A DNA stretch of 23,278 nt from a virus: IMG/VR virus record IMGVR_UViG_3300023220_000276, positions 1-23,278 of that record; one strand, written 5' to 3'. The notes under the pieces are model-generated. The model did not search any database. It saw nothing but the letters and a program-made list of their open reading frames with translations, and was not told where the DNA came from. This document shows positions 1-5,999 of the stretch, piece after piece. Position 1 is the stretch's first letter; every line of letters starts with the position of its first letter. Both the position numbers and the translations under genes were made by a program.

Positions 1-255
1 TCCACTGCTAGCGAGCTGGGCATACTCTCCACTGCTAGCGAGCTGGGCATACTCTCCACTGCTAGCGAGCTGGGCATAGTATCCACTGCTAGCGAGCTGG
101 GCATACTCTCCACTGCTAGCGAGCTGGGCATACTCTCCACTGCTAGCGAGCTGGGCATAGTATCCACTGCTAGCGAGCTTGGCAGAGTCTCCACTGCTAG
201 CGAGCTGGGCATACTCTCCACTGCTAGCGAGCTGGGCATACTCTCCACTGCTAGC
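1..255 (-). repeat. 27-bp tandem repeat array inside the DUF7666-like gene
   Basis: Nine complete 27-bp units fill 1-243 and a partial unit follows to 255; the array continues off the left edge. Each unit is nine codons, so copy-number changes keep the reading frame. Units differ only in the last bases: six encode E-Y-A-Q, two encode Y-Y-A-Q (55-81, 136-162) and one encodes D-S-A-K (163-189). An 81-bp higher-order unit is visible, since 1-81 and 82-162 are identical. Near-perfect identity at synonymous sites points to recent expansion. There are no unique spacers, so it is not a CRISPR array. Confidence 0.95.
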
Positions 256-588
256 GTCATCGCTTTTACAGTTAGCTATAACCCAATCGACAGCCTTCTC
301 GATGAATTCAGGTAGCTTCAACTCTGCTTTGATAGTTATCTCAGCGCACACTGTTTTATTTTTATCGGATTTATTCAGATCACCACTAACAGACTCAACC
401 ATACAAAATCGAGAGTCAATAAGGTTGTAATAATCAAGACAATCAAGCGGGTTTACACACATATGGAATCCGTTCCCGCATAGCTTTACATCCCCTTCCG
501 TTTTGTAAGTACTACCGGTTTCATACTGGAAACCACGGCACTTAAGATCTTTATTGAAAGCCTTGAACCCCGTTATTACTTTAGACAT
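1..588 (-). CDS. DUF7666-like protein with C-terminal nonapeptide repeats (3' end cut by window)
   Basis: The frame runs on the minus strand from ATG at 588 to the window edge, so at least 196 residues are present and the C terminus is missing. A good ribosome site (GAAGGGTG) lies just upstream. The first ~110 residues hold GFKAFNKDLKCRGFQY, then GFHMC, DYY and a SGDLNKSDKNKTVCAEI segment. From memory, this pattern matches the N-terminal domain now called DUF7666, found in phages and prophages, often ahead of A/G-rich repeats. The rest is tandem nonapeptides of the form EYAQLASSG, with variants YYAQLASSG and DSAKLASSG. Nine-residue periodicity with small residues would suit a beta-helix or fibre, but this is inference. 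The biochemical role is unknown. It is transcribed away from the replication operon, which suits an accessory gene. Confidence 0.75.
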   Translation of the reverse strand, partial: MSKVITGFKAFNKDLKCRGFQYETGSTYKTEGDVKLCGNGFHMCVNPLDCLDYYNLIDSRFCMVESVSGDLNKSDKNKTVCAEITIKAELKLPEFIEKAVDWVIANCKSDDASSGEYAQLASSGEYAQLASSGDSAKLASSGYYAQLASSGEYAQLASSGEYAQLASSGYYAQLASSGEYAQLASSGEYAQLASSG

Positions 589-632
589 ATCACCCTTCCC
601 TCTTTGGTTGTTGCTAATTGATATTGAAGAGA

Positions 633-731
633 GCGATAGGCAGGAATCGAACCTGCATGAATGGCTTGCTAGGGTTGCCGCGACGCTCACTTCTAGTGCC
701 CGTCCATTCTCTAAAGCTACCAATTGCTATC
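633..731 (-). tRNA. Degenerate tRNA-like element (possible tRNA pseudogene or insertion-bearing tRNA)
   Basis: On the minus strand, 656-640 form a perfect T-arm: stem GCAGG, loop TTCGATT, stem CCTGC. Next comes CTATCGC, and its CTATC can pair with GATAG at 731-727. A D-loop with ideal consensus, AATTGGTA, lies at 725-718 between AGC and GCT. GAATGG (709-704) can pair with CCATTC (664-659) where an anticodon stem would sit, but the loop is about 39 nt instead of 7. The GATAG acceptor pairing also overlaps the D-stem, and U8 and a normal anticodon are missing. It is therefore not a standard tRNA. It may be a decayed tRNA, one with an insertion in the anticodon loop, or a tRNA-mimicking structure. 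Confidence 0.3.
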
Positions 732-767
732 TAACACCCTCATCAATATCAACTACTTCTACCGACA

Positions 768-787
768 AAGCCGCGGTTAAGCGGCTT
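768..787 (-). terminator. 7-bp GC-rich hairpin downstream of the TerB/membrane-peptide pair
   Basis: AAGCCGC (768-774) and GCGGCTT (781-787) pair perfectly around a six-base loop. On the minus strand this sits just after the stop of the 50-residue membrane protein (805), where a transcription terminator is expected. Only TTTG follows, so the uridine tract is poor and termination may be weak or Rho-dependent. Confidence 0.35.
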
Positions 788-804
788 GGCTACTCCTGTG
801 CTGT

Positions 805-957
805 CTATTTAGATCTTAGTGGGTTCCAAACCACCGCAACCAAAACAACAGCTAGGACAAGATCAACGGCAAAAGACAACAGATAAGAAGTAAAGTCTGT
901 TACCGCCAAAAGCATGGCCAGAACAATAACAATGGCTAATCTTCCATGGTTTTCCAT
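805..957 (-). CDS. Small membrane protein, 50 aa, coupled to TerB-like gene
   Basis: The frame starts at ATG 957-955, sharing one base with the TerB-like stop in a TAATG junction, and ends with TAG at 805. The product begins MENHGRLAIVIVLAMLLAV and continues through DLVLAVVLVAVVW to NPLRSK. It therefore has two hydrophobic stretches (about residues 6-20 and 32-46) separated by DFTSYLLSFA, with a basic C-terminal tail. This fits a two-helix inner-membrane hairpin. The stop-start overlap implies translational coupling to the TerB-like gene and perhaps a shared function. No family is recognised. Confidence 0.7.
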   Translation of the reverse strand: MENHGRLAIVIVLAMLLAVTDFTSYLLSFAVDLVLAVVLVAVVWNPLRSK

Positions 958-1403
958 TACGCGGCTTCTAAACCAAAGTCTTGCATCCGAAGGTTTAGCT
1001 CTTTGCCGACCTCCTTGAGAATAACGATTTCTTCTGGCTCAATCTCGCCGTCCGATTCAGCAATACCAATCATCGACACAAAGACTTCTTCTGCTTCGTC
1101 TCTGTTATCTTTGATGTCGCGGATTTCGCGCAATATTTTGGTTTTACCGAGGCGGAAATTTGCTTCAAGCATTTCAGTGAACCGATTAATAGTGACGGTG
1201 ATTTCACTGCCAAAGTGTTGTAGGCTTGGATTTGAGTTGAGTTGCTTCTCCAGGCTTTCAACTTCTTCAGGTTCAATTTCACCATCGGCTGCAGCAACTA
1301 AAAGACAGCCGCCGACGATAGCTTCCATTAAATCTCGGTTCTCAATCTTCTTCATTTCATTGAGAGCTGCGTTTTTCTTTTTACCAAATAATTTACCTAA
1401 CAT
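957..1403 (-). CDS. TerB-like protein (tellurite-resistance TerB family fold)
   Basis: This 148-residue acidic, helical protein starts at ATG 1403, after GGAGATAAACAA. It has the internal duplication typical of TerB: ADGEIEPEE at residues 39-47 and SDGEIEPEE at 117-125, which in TerB form acidic metal-binding loops. The family length is about 150, so it looks complete. TerB proteins are linked to tellurite resistance, phage inhibition and membrane-associated stress complexes. Here there is no TerC, D or Z neighbour, only a coupled membrane microprotein, so a solo accessory role is more likely than metal resistance. Assignment to the fold is firm; function is inferred. Confidence 0.85.
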   Translation of the reverse strand: MLGKLFGKKKNAALNEMKKIENRDLMEAIVGGCLLVAAADGEIEPEEVESLEKQLNSNPSLQHFGSEITVTINRFTEMLEANFRLGKTKILREIRDIKDNRDEAEEVFVSMIGIAESDGEIEPEEIVILKEVGKELNLRMQDFGLEAA

Positions 1404-1464
1404 TTGTTTATCTCCAGATTGGTTGAGTTTCGATTTATCGAGCTGTGTTGCTGCGATGAATTAA

Positions 1465-1493
1465 ACGATAGCAAACGAATCTAGCCACTGCAA
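1465..1493 (-). promoter_or_regulatory. Candidate leftward promoter for the TerB-like gene
   Basis: On the minus strand, TTGCAG (1493-1488) and TATCGT (1470-1465) are separated by 17 bases, giving a sigma70-like -35/-10 pair upstream of ATG 1403. The -10 overlaps GATAGC (1467-1472), which recurs in the rightward promoter. Confidence 0.45.
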
Positions 1494-1520
1494 GTATATT
1501 TTAAATATAATTAAATTAAG

Positions 1521-1549
1521 TTGTGATAGCGCTACAGATAAACTATATT
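1521..1549 (+). promoter_or_regulatory. Candidate rightward early promoter with operator-like palindrome
   Basis: TTGTGA (1521-1526) and TATATT (1544-1549) are 17 bases apart, a good sigma70-like promoter for the Cro-like gene at 1583. The spacer begins with the 8-bp palindrome TAGCGCTA (1527-1534). GATAGC (1525-1530) overlaps the -35 end and matches 1467-1472 at the leftward -10. This layout fits a two-operator switch controlled by the Cro-like protein; binding is inferred. Confidence 0.55.
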
Positions 1550-1582
1550 GACCTTAACTTAAATCATTAGAGGAAATACAAC

Positions 1583-1780
1583 GTGAACATAGGCAAATCA
1601 ATTACTGTTTGTTTAGACGATAGAGGCATGATGAAAAAGAAGTTAGCGGAAAGGCTAGATATAACGCCGCAAACGGTATCAGCCCTAATGAAGTCAGAGC
1701 ATTGCTCATCGAAAATATTAATAGCCCTGGCTAATGAGTTCGAAATGACAGTGGCTGAATTCATCGCGCTGGGTGAGTAG
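1583..1780 (+). CDS. Cro/XRE-type helix-turn-helix regulator
   Basis: Start is GTG at 1583, eight bases after AGAGGAAATA. The product is 65 residues, within the usual 60-75 of Cro-like proteins. Residues 18-45 give the helix-turn-helix pattern KKKLAERLDITPQTVSALM, with AERLDI as helix 2 and PQTVSALM as the recognition helix. It is the first gene of the rightward early operon and lies beside a divergent promoter pair. It probably represses its own promoter and the leftward TerB-like promoter. No separate CI-sized repressor is visible in this window. Confidence 0.85.
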   Translation: MNIGKSITVCLDDRGMMKKKLAERLDITPQTVSALMKSEHCSSKILIALANEFEMTVAEFIALGE

Positions 1781-1782
1781 TT

Positions 1783-2349
1783 ATGATGGCATCATTTGAT
1801 GTACCAGACTCAGAAAGGCACCTTTATTTTCTGTTAAACAATACTTTCCACTTATGCTCCCCACCATCAAGTTCAGGCTATAAGATTGCGGGGCTGTACT
1901 CTATTCACCATGAAGATAAGTGCCGCTATGTTGGGCAAAGTCAAAACCTTCCTAGTCGCTTAGCAAATCACCTATCAGGACACTACTCATATGCTGATGA
2001 GTTTAGGATTTACTTTATTGCGGGCTTTGAGGATTTCTATGATAGAGGAAAGGAATCTAGGAAGATTATTCTTGAAAATAATGAACTGCGCATAATCCAA
2101 GAATTAAAGCCTATCGATAACATAATCTCTAATTATGATCGAGAAATTCCAGAAGAAATGCTTTTCGATAGCTTGTGTGAAATTCAGAGTGGCTACCAAA
2201 TCCATGACTTATCAGGCTTTAAATCTAAGCACTATATAACAATTGTTGAGTGCGTGTATCAGTCAATGGACGATATTGACAATAGAATTATGTCTCCCTA
2301 TATAGAAGAAATGGACAGGATAAGGAGACTTCTCGATGCCAAGATCTAG
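1783..2349 (+). CDS. GIY-YIG family nuclease
   Basis: The 188-residue product starts at ATG 1783, two bases after the regulator stop, with GGTGAG upstream. The GIY-YIG core is GLY at 37-39 and YVGQS at 49-53, followed by arginine 59 and histidine 63. The metal-binding glutamate is probably E101 in NNELRIIQELKP, with an asparagine at 113. All key residues seem present, so it should be active. Such nucleases act as homing endonucleases, restriction enzymes or repair nucleases. No extra DNA-binding domain is recognised in the last ~70 residues. Its end overlaps the replication gene by 14 bases, so it is firmly part of the early operon. Confidence 0.8.
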   Translation: MMASFDVPDSERHLYFLLNNTFHLCSPPSSSGYKIAGLYSIHHEDKCRYVGQSQNLPSRLANHLSGHYSYADEFRIYFIAGFEDFYDRGKESRKIILENNELRIIQELKPIDNIISNYDREIPEEMLFDSLCEIQSGYQIHDLSGFKSKHYITIVECVYQSMDDIDNRIMSPYIEEMDRIRRLLDAKI

Positions 2350-3220
2350 GAATATAAAGCCATCATTGTTCAAAAATGAGCTACTCGGTGAAGCTGACCC
2401 ACTCTTAACAATACTGTTCGAAGGGTTATGGTGTTTGGCTGATAGGGAGGGGCGATTAGAAGATAGGCCGAAAAGAATTAAGGCTGAAATATTTCCTTAC
2501 CGGGAGATACCAGACTTTAACCGTTATCTAACGGTGCTTGAACAACTAGGTTTTATACATCGATACACGGTTAATAATCACCCTTATATCCATGTGATTA
2601 ACTTTGCTATTCACCAGTCTCCACACAAAACAGAGAAGCAAAGCATCATACCAAAACCACCTATAAAATCAGATAGTTGTCCTTTAACCGATACTGCACC
2701 GTTAAACACCGAGATGGTAAAGGTTAAAGAATCCCTGATTCCTGATTCCGGATACCTGATTCCTGATTCATCCAATACTGATTTATTGACTGCCGATTCC
2801 GGACCCCTGATTAATTCTGAAAAAGAAGCAACGAACAAAAAACAAGCCACCAAAGAAGCCAAGGAAGCCCGCAAGGAAATTTGGGAAGAATATTCGAAAG
2901 CTTATTTCGTCCGCTACGCGACCGATCCTGTAAGAAACGCGAAAGTAAATACCGCCGTTAAACAAATCCATGAGCGGATAGGCAAGGAAGCAAAATACGT
3001 AGTCGCATTCTACGTGACAATAAATGACCAGTTCTTGATTAAGCAGTCCCATGCCCTTGGTCCACTCTTGCAGAATTGCGAAGGCTACGTTACCCAATGG
3101 CGAAGAGGTCAAGCAGTGACCACAACCAGCGCAAGGCAAACTGACCAATCACAATCAAATTTCGACGCGGCAGAGCAAGCGATAGCGTTGAGGAGATCTC
3201 GAAATGCTAACAGAGACTGA
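2336..3220 (+). CDS. Phage replication initiator-like protein (lambda O-type layout)
   Basis: The product is 294 residues. Its first 100 carry a conserved phage pattern: RNIKPSLFKNELL, a DPL...LF.GLW.LADREGRLEDRPKRIKAEIFPY block (26-54) and LEQLGFIHRY (68-77), then FAIHQSPHKTE. This is the winged-helix-like N-terminal domain common in replication proteins of siphoviruses and podoviruses. A low-complexity linker (about 120-180) follows, then a helical C-terminal domain with a tryptophan near the end. This layout, with iteron-like repeats in the linker-coding DNA, resembles lambda O. It probably binds the origin and recruits the loader encoded next. The start overlaps the GIY-YIG gene, with AGGAGACTTCTCG upstream. 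Confidence 0.75.
   Translation: MPRSRNIKPSLFKNELLGEADPLLTILFEGLWCLADREGRLEDRPKRIKAEIFPYREIPDFNRYLTVLEQLGFIHRYTVNNHPYIHVINFAIHQSPHKTEKQSIIPKPPIKSDSCPLTDTAPLNTEMVKVKESLIPDSGYLIPDSSNTDLLTADSGPLINSEKEATNKKQATKEAKEARKEIWEEYSKAYFVRYATDPVRNAKVNTAVKQIHERIGKEAKYVVAFYVTINDQFLIKQSHALGPLLQNCEGYVTQWRRGQAVTTTSARQTDQSQSNFDAAEQAIALRRSRNANRD
2734..2860 (+). repeat. Iteron-like direct repeats and A-rich tract inside the replication gene: candidate origin
   Basis: CCTGATTCCTGATTC occurs at 2734-2748 and again at 2755-2769, a 21-base start-to-start spacing. A third, diverged element at 2792-2812 matches 2741-2761 at 17 of 21 positions. An A-rich stretch follows (about 2813-2860). In lambda, four iterons followed by an A-rich duplex-opening region lie in the middle of gene O, exactly this position. 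The repeats encode LIPDSGYLIPDS in the linker, so a purely protein-level repeat remains possible. Confidence 0.5.
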
Positions 3221-3947
3221 AAAAGACGAATTGAGCAGGTTAATTTCTGCTACTTACGAAGTGCTTGGACAGCCTGTAACTGGAACAGCAATCGATTTCA
3301 TGGTTGGTGATCTAAGCCAATATCCTGTTGATGCTATCAACAATGCCTTAGCTGCTTGCCGGCGCGAAGTGAAGGGTCGTTTTAATCTAGCCGAAATAAT
3401 CAACCGCATTGAAAGCGAAGACGGCAGACCGTCACCTAATGAGGCCTGGGGCATCGCATGCAGCGTTTACGATGAAGTCGAGTCTGGTATGGTGAGTAAC
3501 GAAATTCTGGAAGCATTATCAAAAGCAAAACATTGTGGCGACAAGATAGCTGCCCGGATGGTTTTCTTAGAGAGCTACCAAAAAATATGCGATCGAGGCC
3601 GCAGAGATGACGCCAAGCCTGTTTGGAACATGTCTTTAGGCAGTGATCCACATGGTCAAGAATGTGCCATAGAGAGAGCCTTAATAGCTGGGCAGTTAAC
3701 AGAAGTTCAGGCTGAAAATCTACTCCCTAATTTAAGCGCACAGCAACCTCAACTAACCAACTTGCTTGAATCAGCAGCCACCGAGGCGCCGACAAACGAG
3801 TATGCAAAAAAAGCAATGGCAGATTTGAGATCTATGTTTGATAAGCCAAAGCGAAAAGAAACAAAATACGATCCTGATGTTATTAACAGGGAGCTAGCAA
3901 AGTTAAAATCAAAAATGAAAGGAGGCGGTGAAAGTGGGAGCGTTTAA
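3204..3947 (+). CDS. Putative replication partner protein (helicase-loader-like)
   Basis: This 247-residue protein starts at ATG 3204, after AGGAGATCTCGAA, and overlaps the initiator gene by 17 bases. The N-terminal ~70 residues read as a small helical domain ending in GRFNLAEIINRIESEDGRPSPNEAW, followed by KIAARMVFLESYQ (117-129) and SLGSDPHGQE. I recall the same order in phage proteins sitting next to replication initiators, usually unannotated. Position after an O-like gene suggests a lambda P-like role, loading the replicative helicase. No Walker motif is visible, so it is not a DnaC-type ATPase loader. Confidence 0.5.
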   Translation: MLTETEKDELSRLISATYEVLGQPVTGTAIDFMVGDLSQYPVDAINNALAACRREVKGRFNLAEIINRIESEDGRPSPNEAWGIACSVYDEVESGMVSNEILEALSKAKHCGDKIAARMVFLESYQKICDRGRRDDAKPVWNMSLGSDPHGQECAIERALIAGQLTEVQAENLLPNLSAQQPQLTNLLESAATEAPTNEYAKKAMADLRSMFDKPKRKETKYDPDVINRELAKLKSKMKGGGESGSV

Positions 3948-4248
3948 TCCTAACGAAAACCCAGTAAATGAGTATTTCCCGCCAGACTACTGCAATGACG
4001 GTATGTGCAAAAATGCCGTTGCAGTTGTGATGATTGAGGTTCAGAAACCATCTGGAAAGAAAATGGTAACAACGTTCGGACAGGTATGTGTTAAATCCTC
4101 GCATGGAAATATAACTAATCAACTGAATTCTGATTACACATTCATACGCTGGTATTCGTGGTGTGCTGATTGCTTTTTTGAAGAGCAAGACAGGCGACGC
4201 GTTGATATCAGCGGCCAACAAGATTCACAATCAGAGATGGAGGTTTAG
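3934..4248 (+). CDS. Cysteine-containing phage protein of unknown function
   Basis: The best start is GTG at 3934, eight bases after a strong AGGAGG; GTG at 3928 lies too close to it. The product is about 104 residues. It has YCNDGMCKN near the N terminus and WYSWCADCF near residue 80, so two cysteine pairs could bind zinc as a small ribbon. The end (DISGQQDSQSEMEV) looks disordered. It overlaps the previous gene by 14 bases and is followed two bases later by another zinc-ribbon protein. Confidence 0.6.
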   Translation: MGAFNPNENPVNEYFPPDYCNDGMCKNAVAVVMIEVQKPSGKKMVTTFGQVCVKSSHGNITNQLNSDYTFIRWYSWCADCFFEEQDRRRVDISGQQDSQSEMEV

Positions 4249-4249
4249 A

Positions 4250-4438
4250 ATGCCAGAAGAACTGAAACCATGCCCGTTTTGCGGCGGTGAAGGTAGTCTT
4301 GAACAGCTTTGTATCCAGGGCGTGAATTTCTTTTGGATTGAGTGTTTAGGCTGCGGTATTCGAACAGAGGCTCTGGATGTTTTAGATTGGACAACTGCTC
4401 CGTCTCAGGTTTGGAATAAACGAGAGGTAGAAGGTTAA
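4250..4438 (+). CDS. Lar-like restriction alleviation family zinc protein
   Basis: The 62-residue product starts at ATG 4250, after GGAGGT. It opens MPEELKPCPFCGGEG and has a second pair in IECLGCG, then ends VWNKREVEG. The CPFCGG...C..CG...WN.R pattern and length match the Lar family. Rac prophage Lar modulates type I restriction-modification to protect unmodified DNA; most phage homologues are untested. The four cysteines should form one zinc ribbon. It is coupled to the next gene by a TAATG overlap. Confidence 0.75.
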   Translation: MPEELKPCPFCGGEGSLEQLCIQGVNFFWIECLGCGIRTEALDVLDWTTAPSQVWNKREVEG

Positions 4439-4635
4439 TGAGCAGAAACAAGTTTTTTAAATATTACTGTATTCCACTAATGGTGCTTAGCCAGTTAGGT
4501 ATGCCGGGTTTTTTAATATATTACCACTATGTTGAGTTTAACGCATACTTGTTGTTTTCAGCGCCAATATTCTATTTGCTTGGTTTTATTCCATGGGTGA
4601 TAGTCGACGTGTTTGATTTGTTGGAGTGGGAATAA
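4438..4635 (+). CDS. Small membrane protein, 65 aa
   Basis: ATG 4438 overlaps the Lar-like stop by one base. The product has a basic start (MSRNKFFKYY), a first hydrophobic segment at about 11-28 and a second at about 36-58 (LLFSAPIFYLLGFIPWVIV), then an acidic end. This predicts a two-helix inner-membrane protein with both ends on the same side. No family is recognised; superinfection or host-takeover roles are typical of such phage peptides but cannot be shown here. Confidence 0.6.
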   Translation: MSRNKFFKYYCIPLMVLSQLGMPGFLIYYHYVEFNAYLLFSAPIFYLLGFIPWVIVDVFDLLEWE

Positions 4636-4637
4636 TT

Positions 4638-4877
4638 ATGCCTAACTACACTTGCACAGTGACCATCGGTACGCATAGCGAGGTCTGCGTTGACTTCAAC
4701 TACGAGCCTTCCGATCCAGAATGCGGTCTAGGCGCAGAGATAGAAATAAATACTATTGGGTTTATGAATTTAAATTCCATCGATTGCATCATGCGTGATC
4801 TAAGCTTTGATTGTGTCGAACGAATAAGAGTTGAATGTTTTAAATATGTAGAGGTACAACGTGGTAACAGATTATGA
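4638..4877 (+). CDS. Hypothetical phage protein, 79 aa
   Basis: ATG 4638 is preferred over the in-frame GTG at 4626, because GGAGTGGGAATAATT gives it a well-spaced ribosome site. The product begins MPNYTCTVTIGTHSEVCVDF and is rich in beta-strand residues, with cysteines at several positions and VERIRVECFKYVEVQRG at the end. No domain is recognised. It lies three bases after the membrane protein gene in the same operon. Confidence 0.6.
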   Translation: MPNYTCTVTIGTHSEVCVDFNYEPSDPECGLGAEIEINTIGFMNLNSIDCIMRDLSFDCVERIRVECFKYVEVQRGNRL

Positions 4878-4933
4878 CGATTTAGAAGATAACTTTTTTG
4901 AAAACTATTACGGTCAAAATTGGAGTAAGCAAG

Positions 4934-5167
4934 ATGAGCGCAGGAACAGCAATAGCAACGGACCACTTCGAGTCGAAGTATCACGCGATTCAATTTCAGA
5001 GAGCAAAGAGGAAGGCATTCAGGGCTCTAGTGAAGCGCACGAACCGGGAGCTGCAGATCGGCAAGCCTGAGGCGCATTACCCTTGTGTTGCAGAACCAGA
5101 CGAAGACGGTAGATACTGGATCAAGCACATTGATGATGTAGCAAAGAAAATAAATATGTGGGCCTAG
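4934..5167 (+). CDS. Hypothetical phage protein, 77 aa
   Basis: ATG 4934 has GGAG nine bases upstream and gives MSAGTAIATDHFESKYHAIQ as the N terminus. A longer in-frame start at 4898 lacks a ribosome site. The product is basic in the middle (QRAKRKAFRALVKRTNRE) and ends in IDDVAKKINMWA, so nucleic-acid binding is possible. A second open frame with its own GTG start (4861-5070) overlaps most of it; this frame looks more protein-like. Confidence 0.55.
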   Translation: MSAGTAIATDHFESKYHAIQFQRAKRKAFRALVKRTNRELQIGKPEAHYPCVAEPDEDGRYWIKHIDDVAKKINMWA

Positions 5168-5169
5168 TT

Positions 5170-5352
5170 ATGCAAACACAACTAGCAAGATTCGAAGGCG
5201 TTGGTGATCTCGAAGGCTACAGAAAGAAATTTTACAAGGACGATTCTGGTCAGATAATTAGAGAGACCAAAGGTAAAAATATATACACAGCTTCGAAGGT
5301 CGACAAGGTGCCTTCGATGATAAAAGGGTTTACAGAGGTGGGATTAAAATGA
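5170..5352 (+). CDS. Hypothetical phage protein, 60 aa
   Basis: ATG 5170 follows the preceding stop by two bases; GTG 5158 is an alternative that would overlap it. The ribosome site is weak, so translational coupling is likely. The product contains FEGVGDLEGYRKKFYKDDSG, then KNIYTASKVDKVPSMIKGF. It is soluble and basic with no recognised domain. It ends in an ATGA overlap with the next microprotein. Confidence 0.5.
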   Translation: MQTQLARFEGVGDLEGYRKKFYKDDSGQIIRETKGKNIYTASKVDKVPSMIKGFTEVGLK

Positions 5353-5447
5353 AATGGCTAGATAGGTTTTGTTTAATTGAGTTTTGTTTAATTTCTTACG
5401 CCTTTGGAATTATCACAGCGTTGCGTTGCTTTGTTTCGTTTGGATAG
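5349..5447 (+). CDS. Membrane microprotein, 32 aa
   Basis: ATG 5349 overlaps the previous stop as ATGA, and GAGGT lies nine bases upstream. The product reads MKWLDRFCLIEFCLISYAFG, then IITALRCFVSFG and a stop at 5447. Basic residues come first, then one long hydrophobic stretch (about 8-25), fitting a single-pass membrane peptide. A small DNA repeat (TTTTGTTTAATT twice) lies inside. Coding status rests on the ribosome site, coupling and hydrophobicity. Confidence 0.45.
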   Translation: MKWLDRFCLIEFCLISYAFGIITALRCFVSFG

Positions 5448-5465
5448 CACCGGGAGTATTTATTA

Positions 5466-5999
5466 ATGGATAGTCTAAAACAGAAAGCCAGAGATTTCCT
5501 TGCTGGTAATGAAGCGCCAGAATGGGCTACGCATGTTGCTGTTTATATGCCTAAAAGTTTCGCTGTAGCTGAGTATTGTCTTTTCCAGTGTGGAGAGTTC
5601 AGGACTGGACCCGATGCTTCGGTTTTCTTCAATGATGAGAATGAGTTTTTCTCCATAGCAGAACTAACAGAGCAGGGCGGACTAGCTTGCAATAAAGATT
5701 GCGGCATGACGTTTAACGACGGCACCAGATACTATGAGCGAATCCACAAGACAGATTGTGCAATGTATCGGGGCAAACTTGAAGAGGTCATCCCTGTAGA
5801 TCGTCGAGAGATCCTCACACTAGAACAAAAACTAAATAAACTCTGCACAGAGTACAGCGTCTGGTTGCGCAGTGATGAGCCTAAAAAACTGAACCTAGAA
5901 AGATCGCTAAAGAAGTTTGAGATTGCCGACGCTGCAATGCGAATGTATTTCGAAGGCTACGATGAACTTATTGAATTATTGGAGGGTGAAAATGATTAG
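5466..5999 (+). CDS. Hypothetical phage protein, 177 aa
   Basis: Start is ATG 5466, nine bases after GGGAG. The N-terminal half (residues 1-105) is mixed alpha/beta with PEWATHVAVYMPKSFAVAEY and two cysteine pairs (C43; C75, C79, and C98). The C-terminal half (about 118-177) is strongly helical and charged, probably coiled coil, ending IELLEGEND. Sequences like 'P.WATH.A.........' recur in early phage proteins near resolvases, but I know no function. It overlaps the next microprotein by eight bases. Confidence 0.65.
   Translation: MDSLKQKARDFLAGNEAPEWATHVAVYMPKSFAVAEYCLFQCGEFRTGPDASVFFNDENEFFSIAELTEQGGLACNKDCGMTFNDGTRYYERIHKTDCAMYRGKLEEVIPVDRREILTLEQKLNKLCTEYSVWLRSDEPKKLNLERSLKKFEIADAAMRMYFEGYDELIELLEGEND

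Noticed and set aside
1-255. CRISPR array
   Set aside because: The repeats are directly adjacent, with no unique spacers, and read in frame as part of a protein.
179-430. Plus-strand ORF with PLLASWAYS repeats
   Set aside because: It is the antisense shadow of the minus-strand nonapeptide array.
812-846. Plus-strand tRNA 3' half (GTGG loop CCAC followed by CGCAACCA)
   Set aside because: No 5' half or D-arm is found upstream, and the sequence lies inside the small membrane gene on the other strand.
554-886. Plus-strand 110-residue ORF
   Set aside because: It runs antisense through the DUF7666 gene start, the tRNA-like element and the small membrane gene; no ribosome site or recognisable domain.
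946-1464. Plus-strand 172-residue ORF
   Set aside because: Antisense to the TerB-like gene, Ser/Arg/Leu-rich composition, no ribosome site.
1404-1582. Integrase, attachment core or CI repressor near the switch region
   Set aside because: No tyrosine or serine recombinase motif and no CI-sized helix-turn-helix protein is present anywhere in the window.
2611-3148. Minus-strand ORFs inside the replication gene
   Set aside because: Antisense shadows of a conserved plus-strand gene with phage replication motifs.
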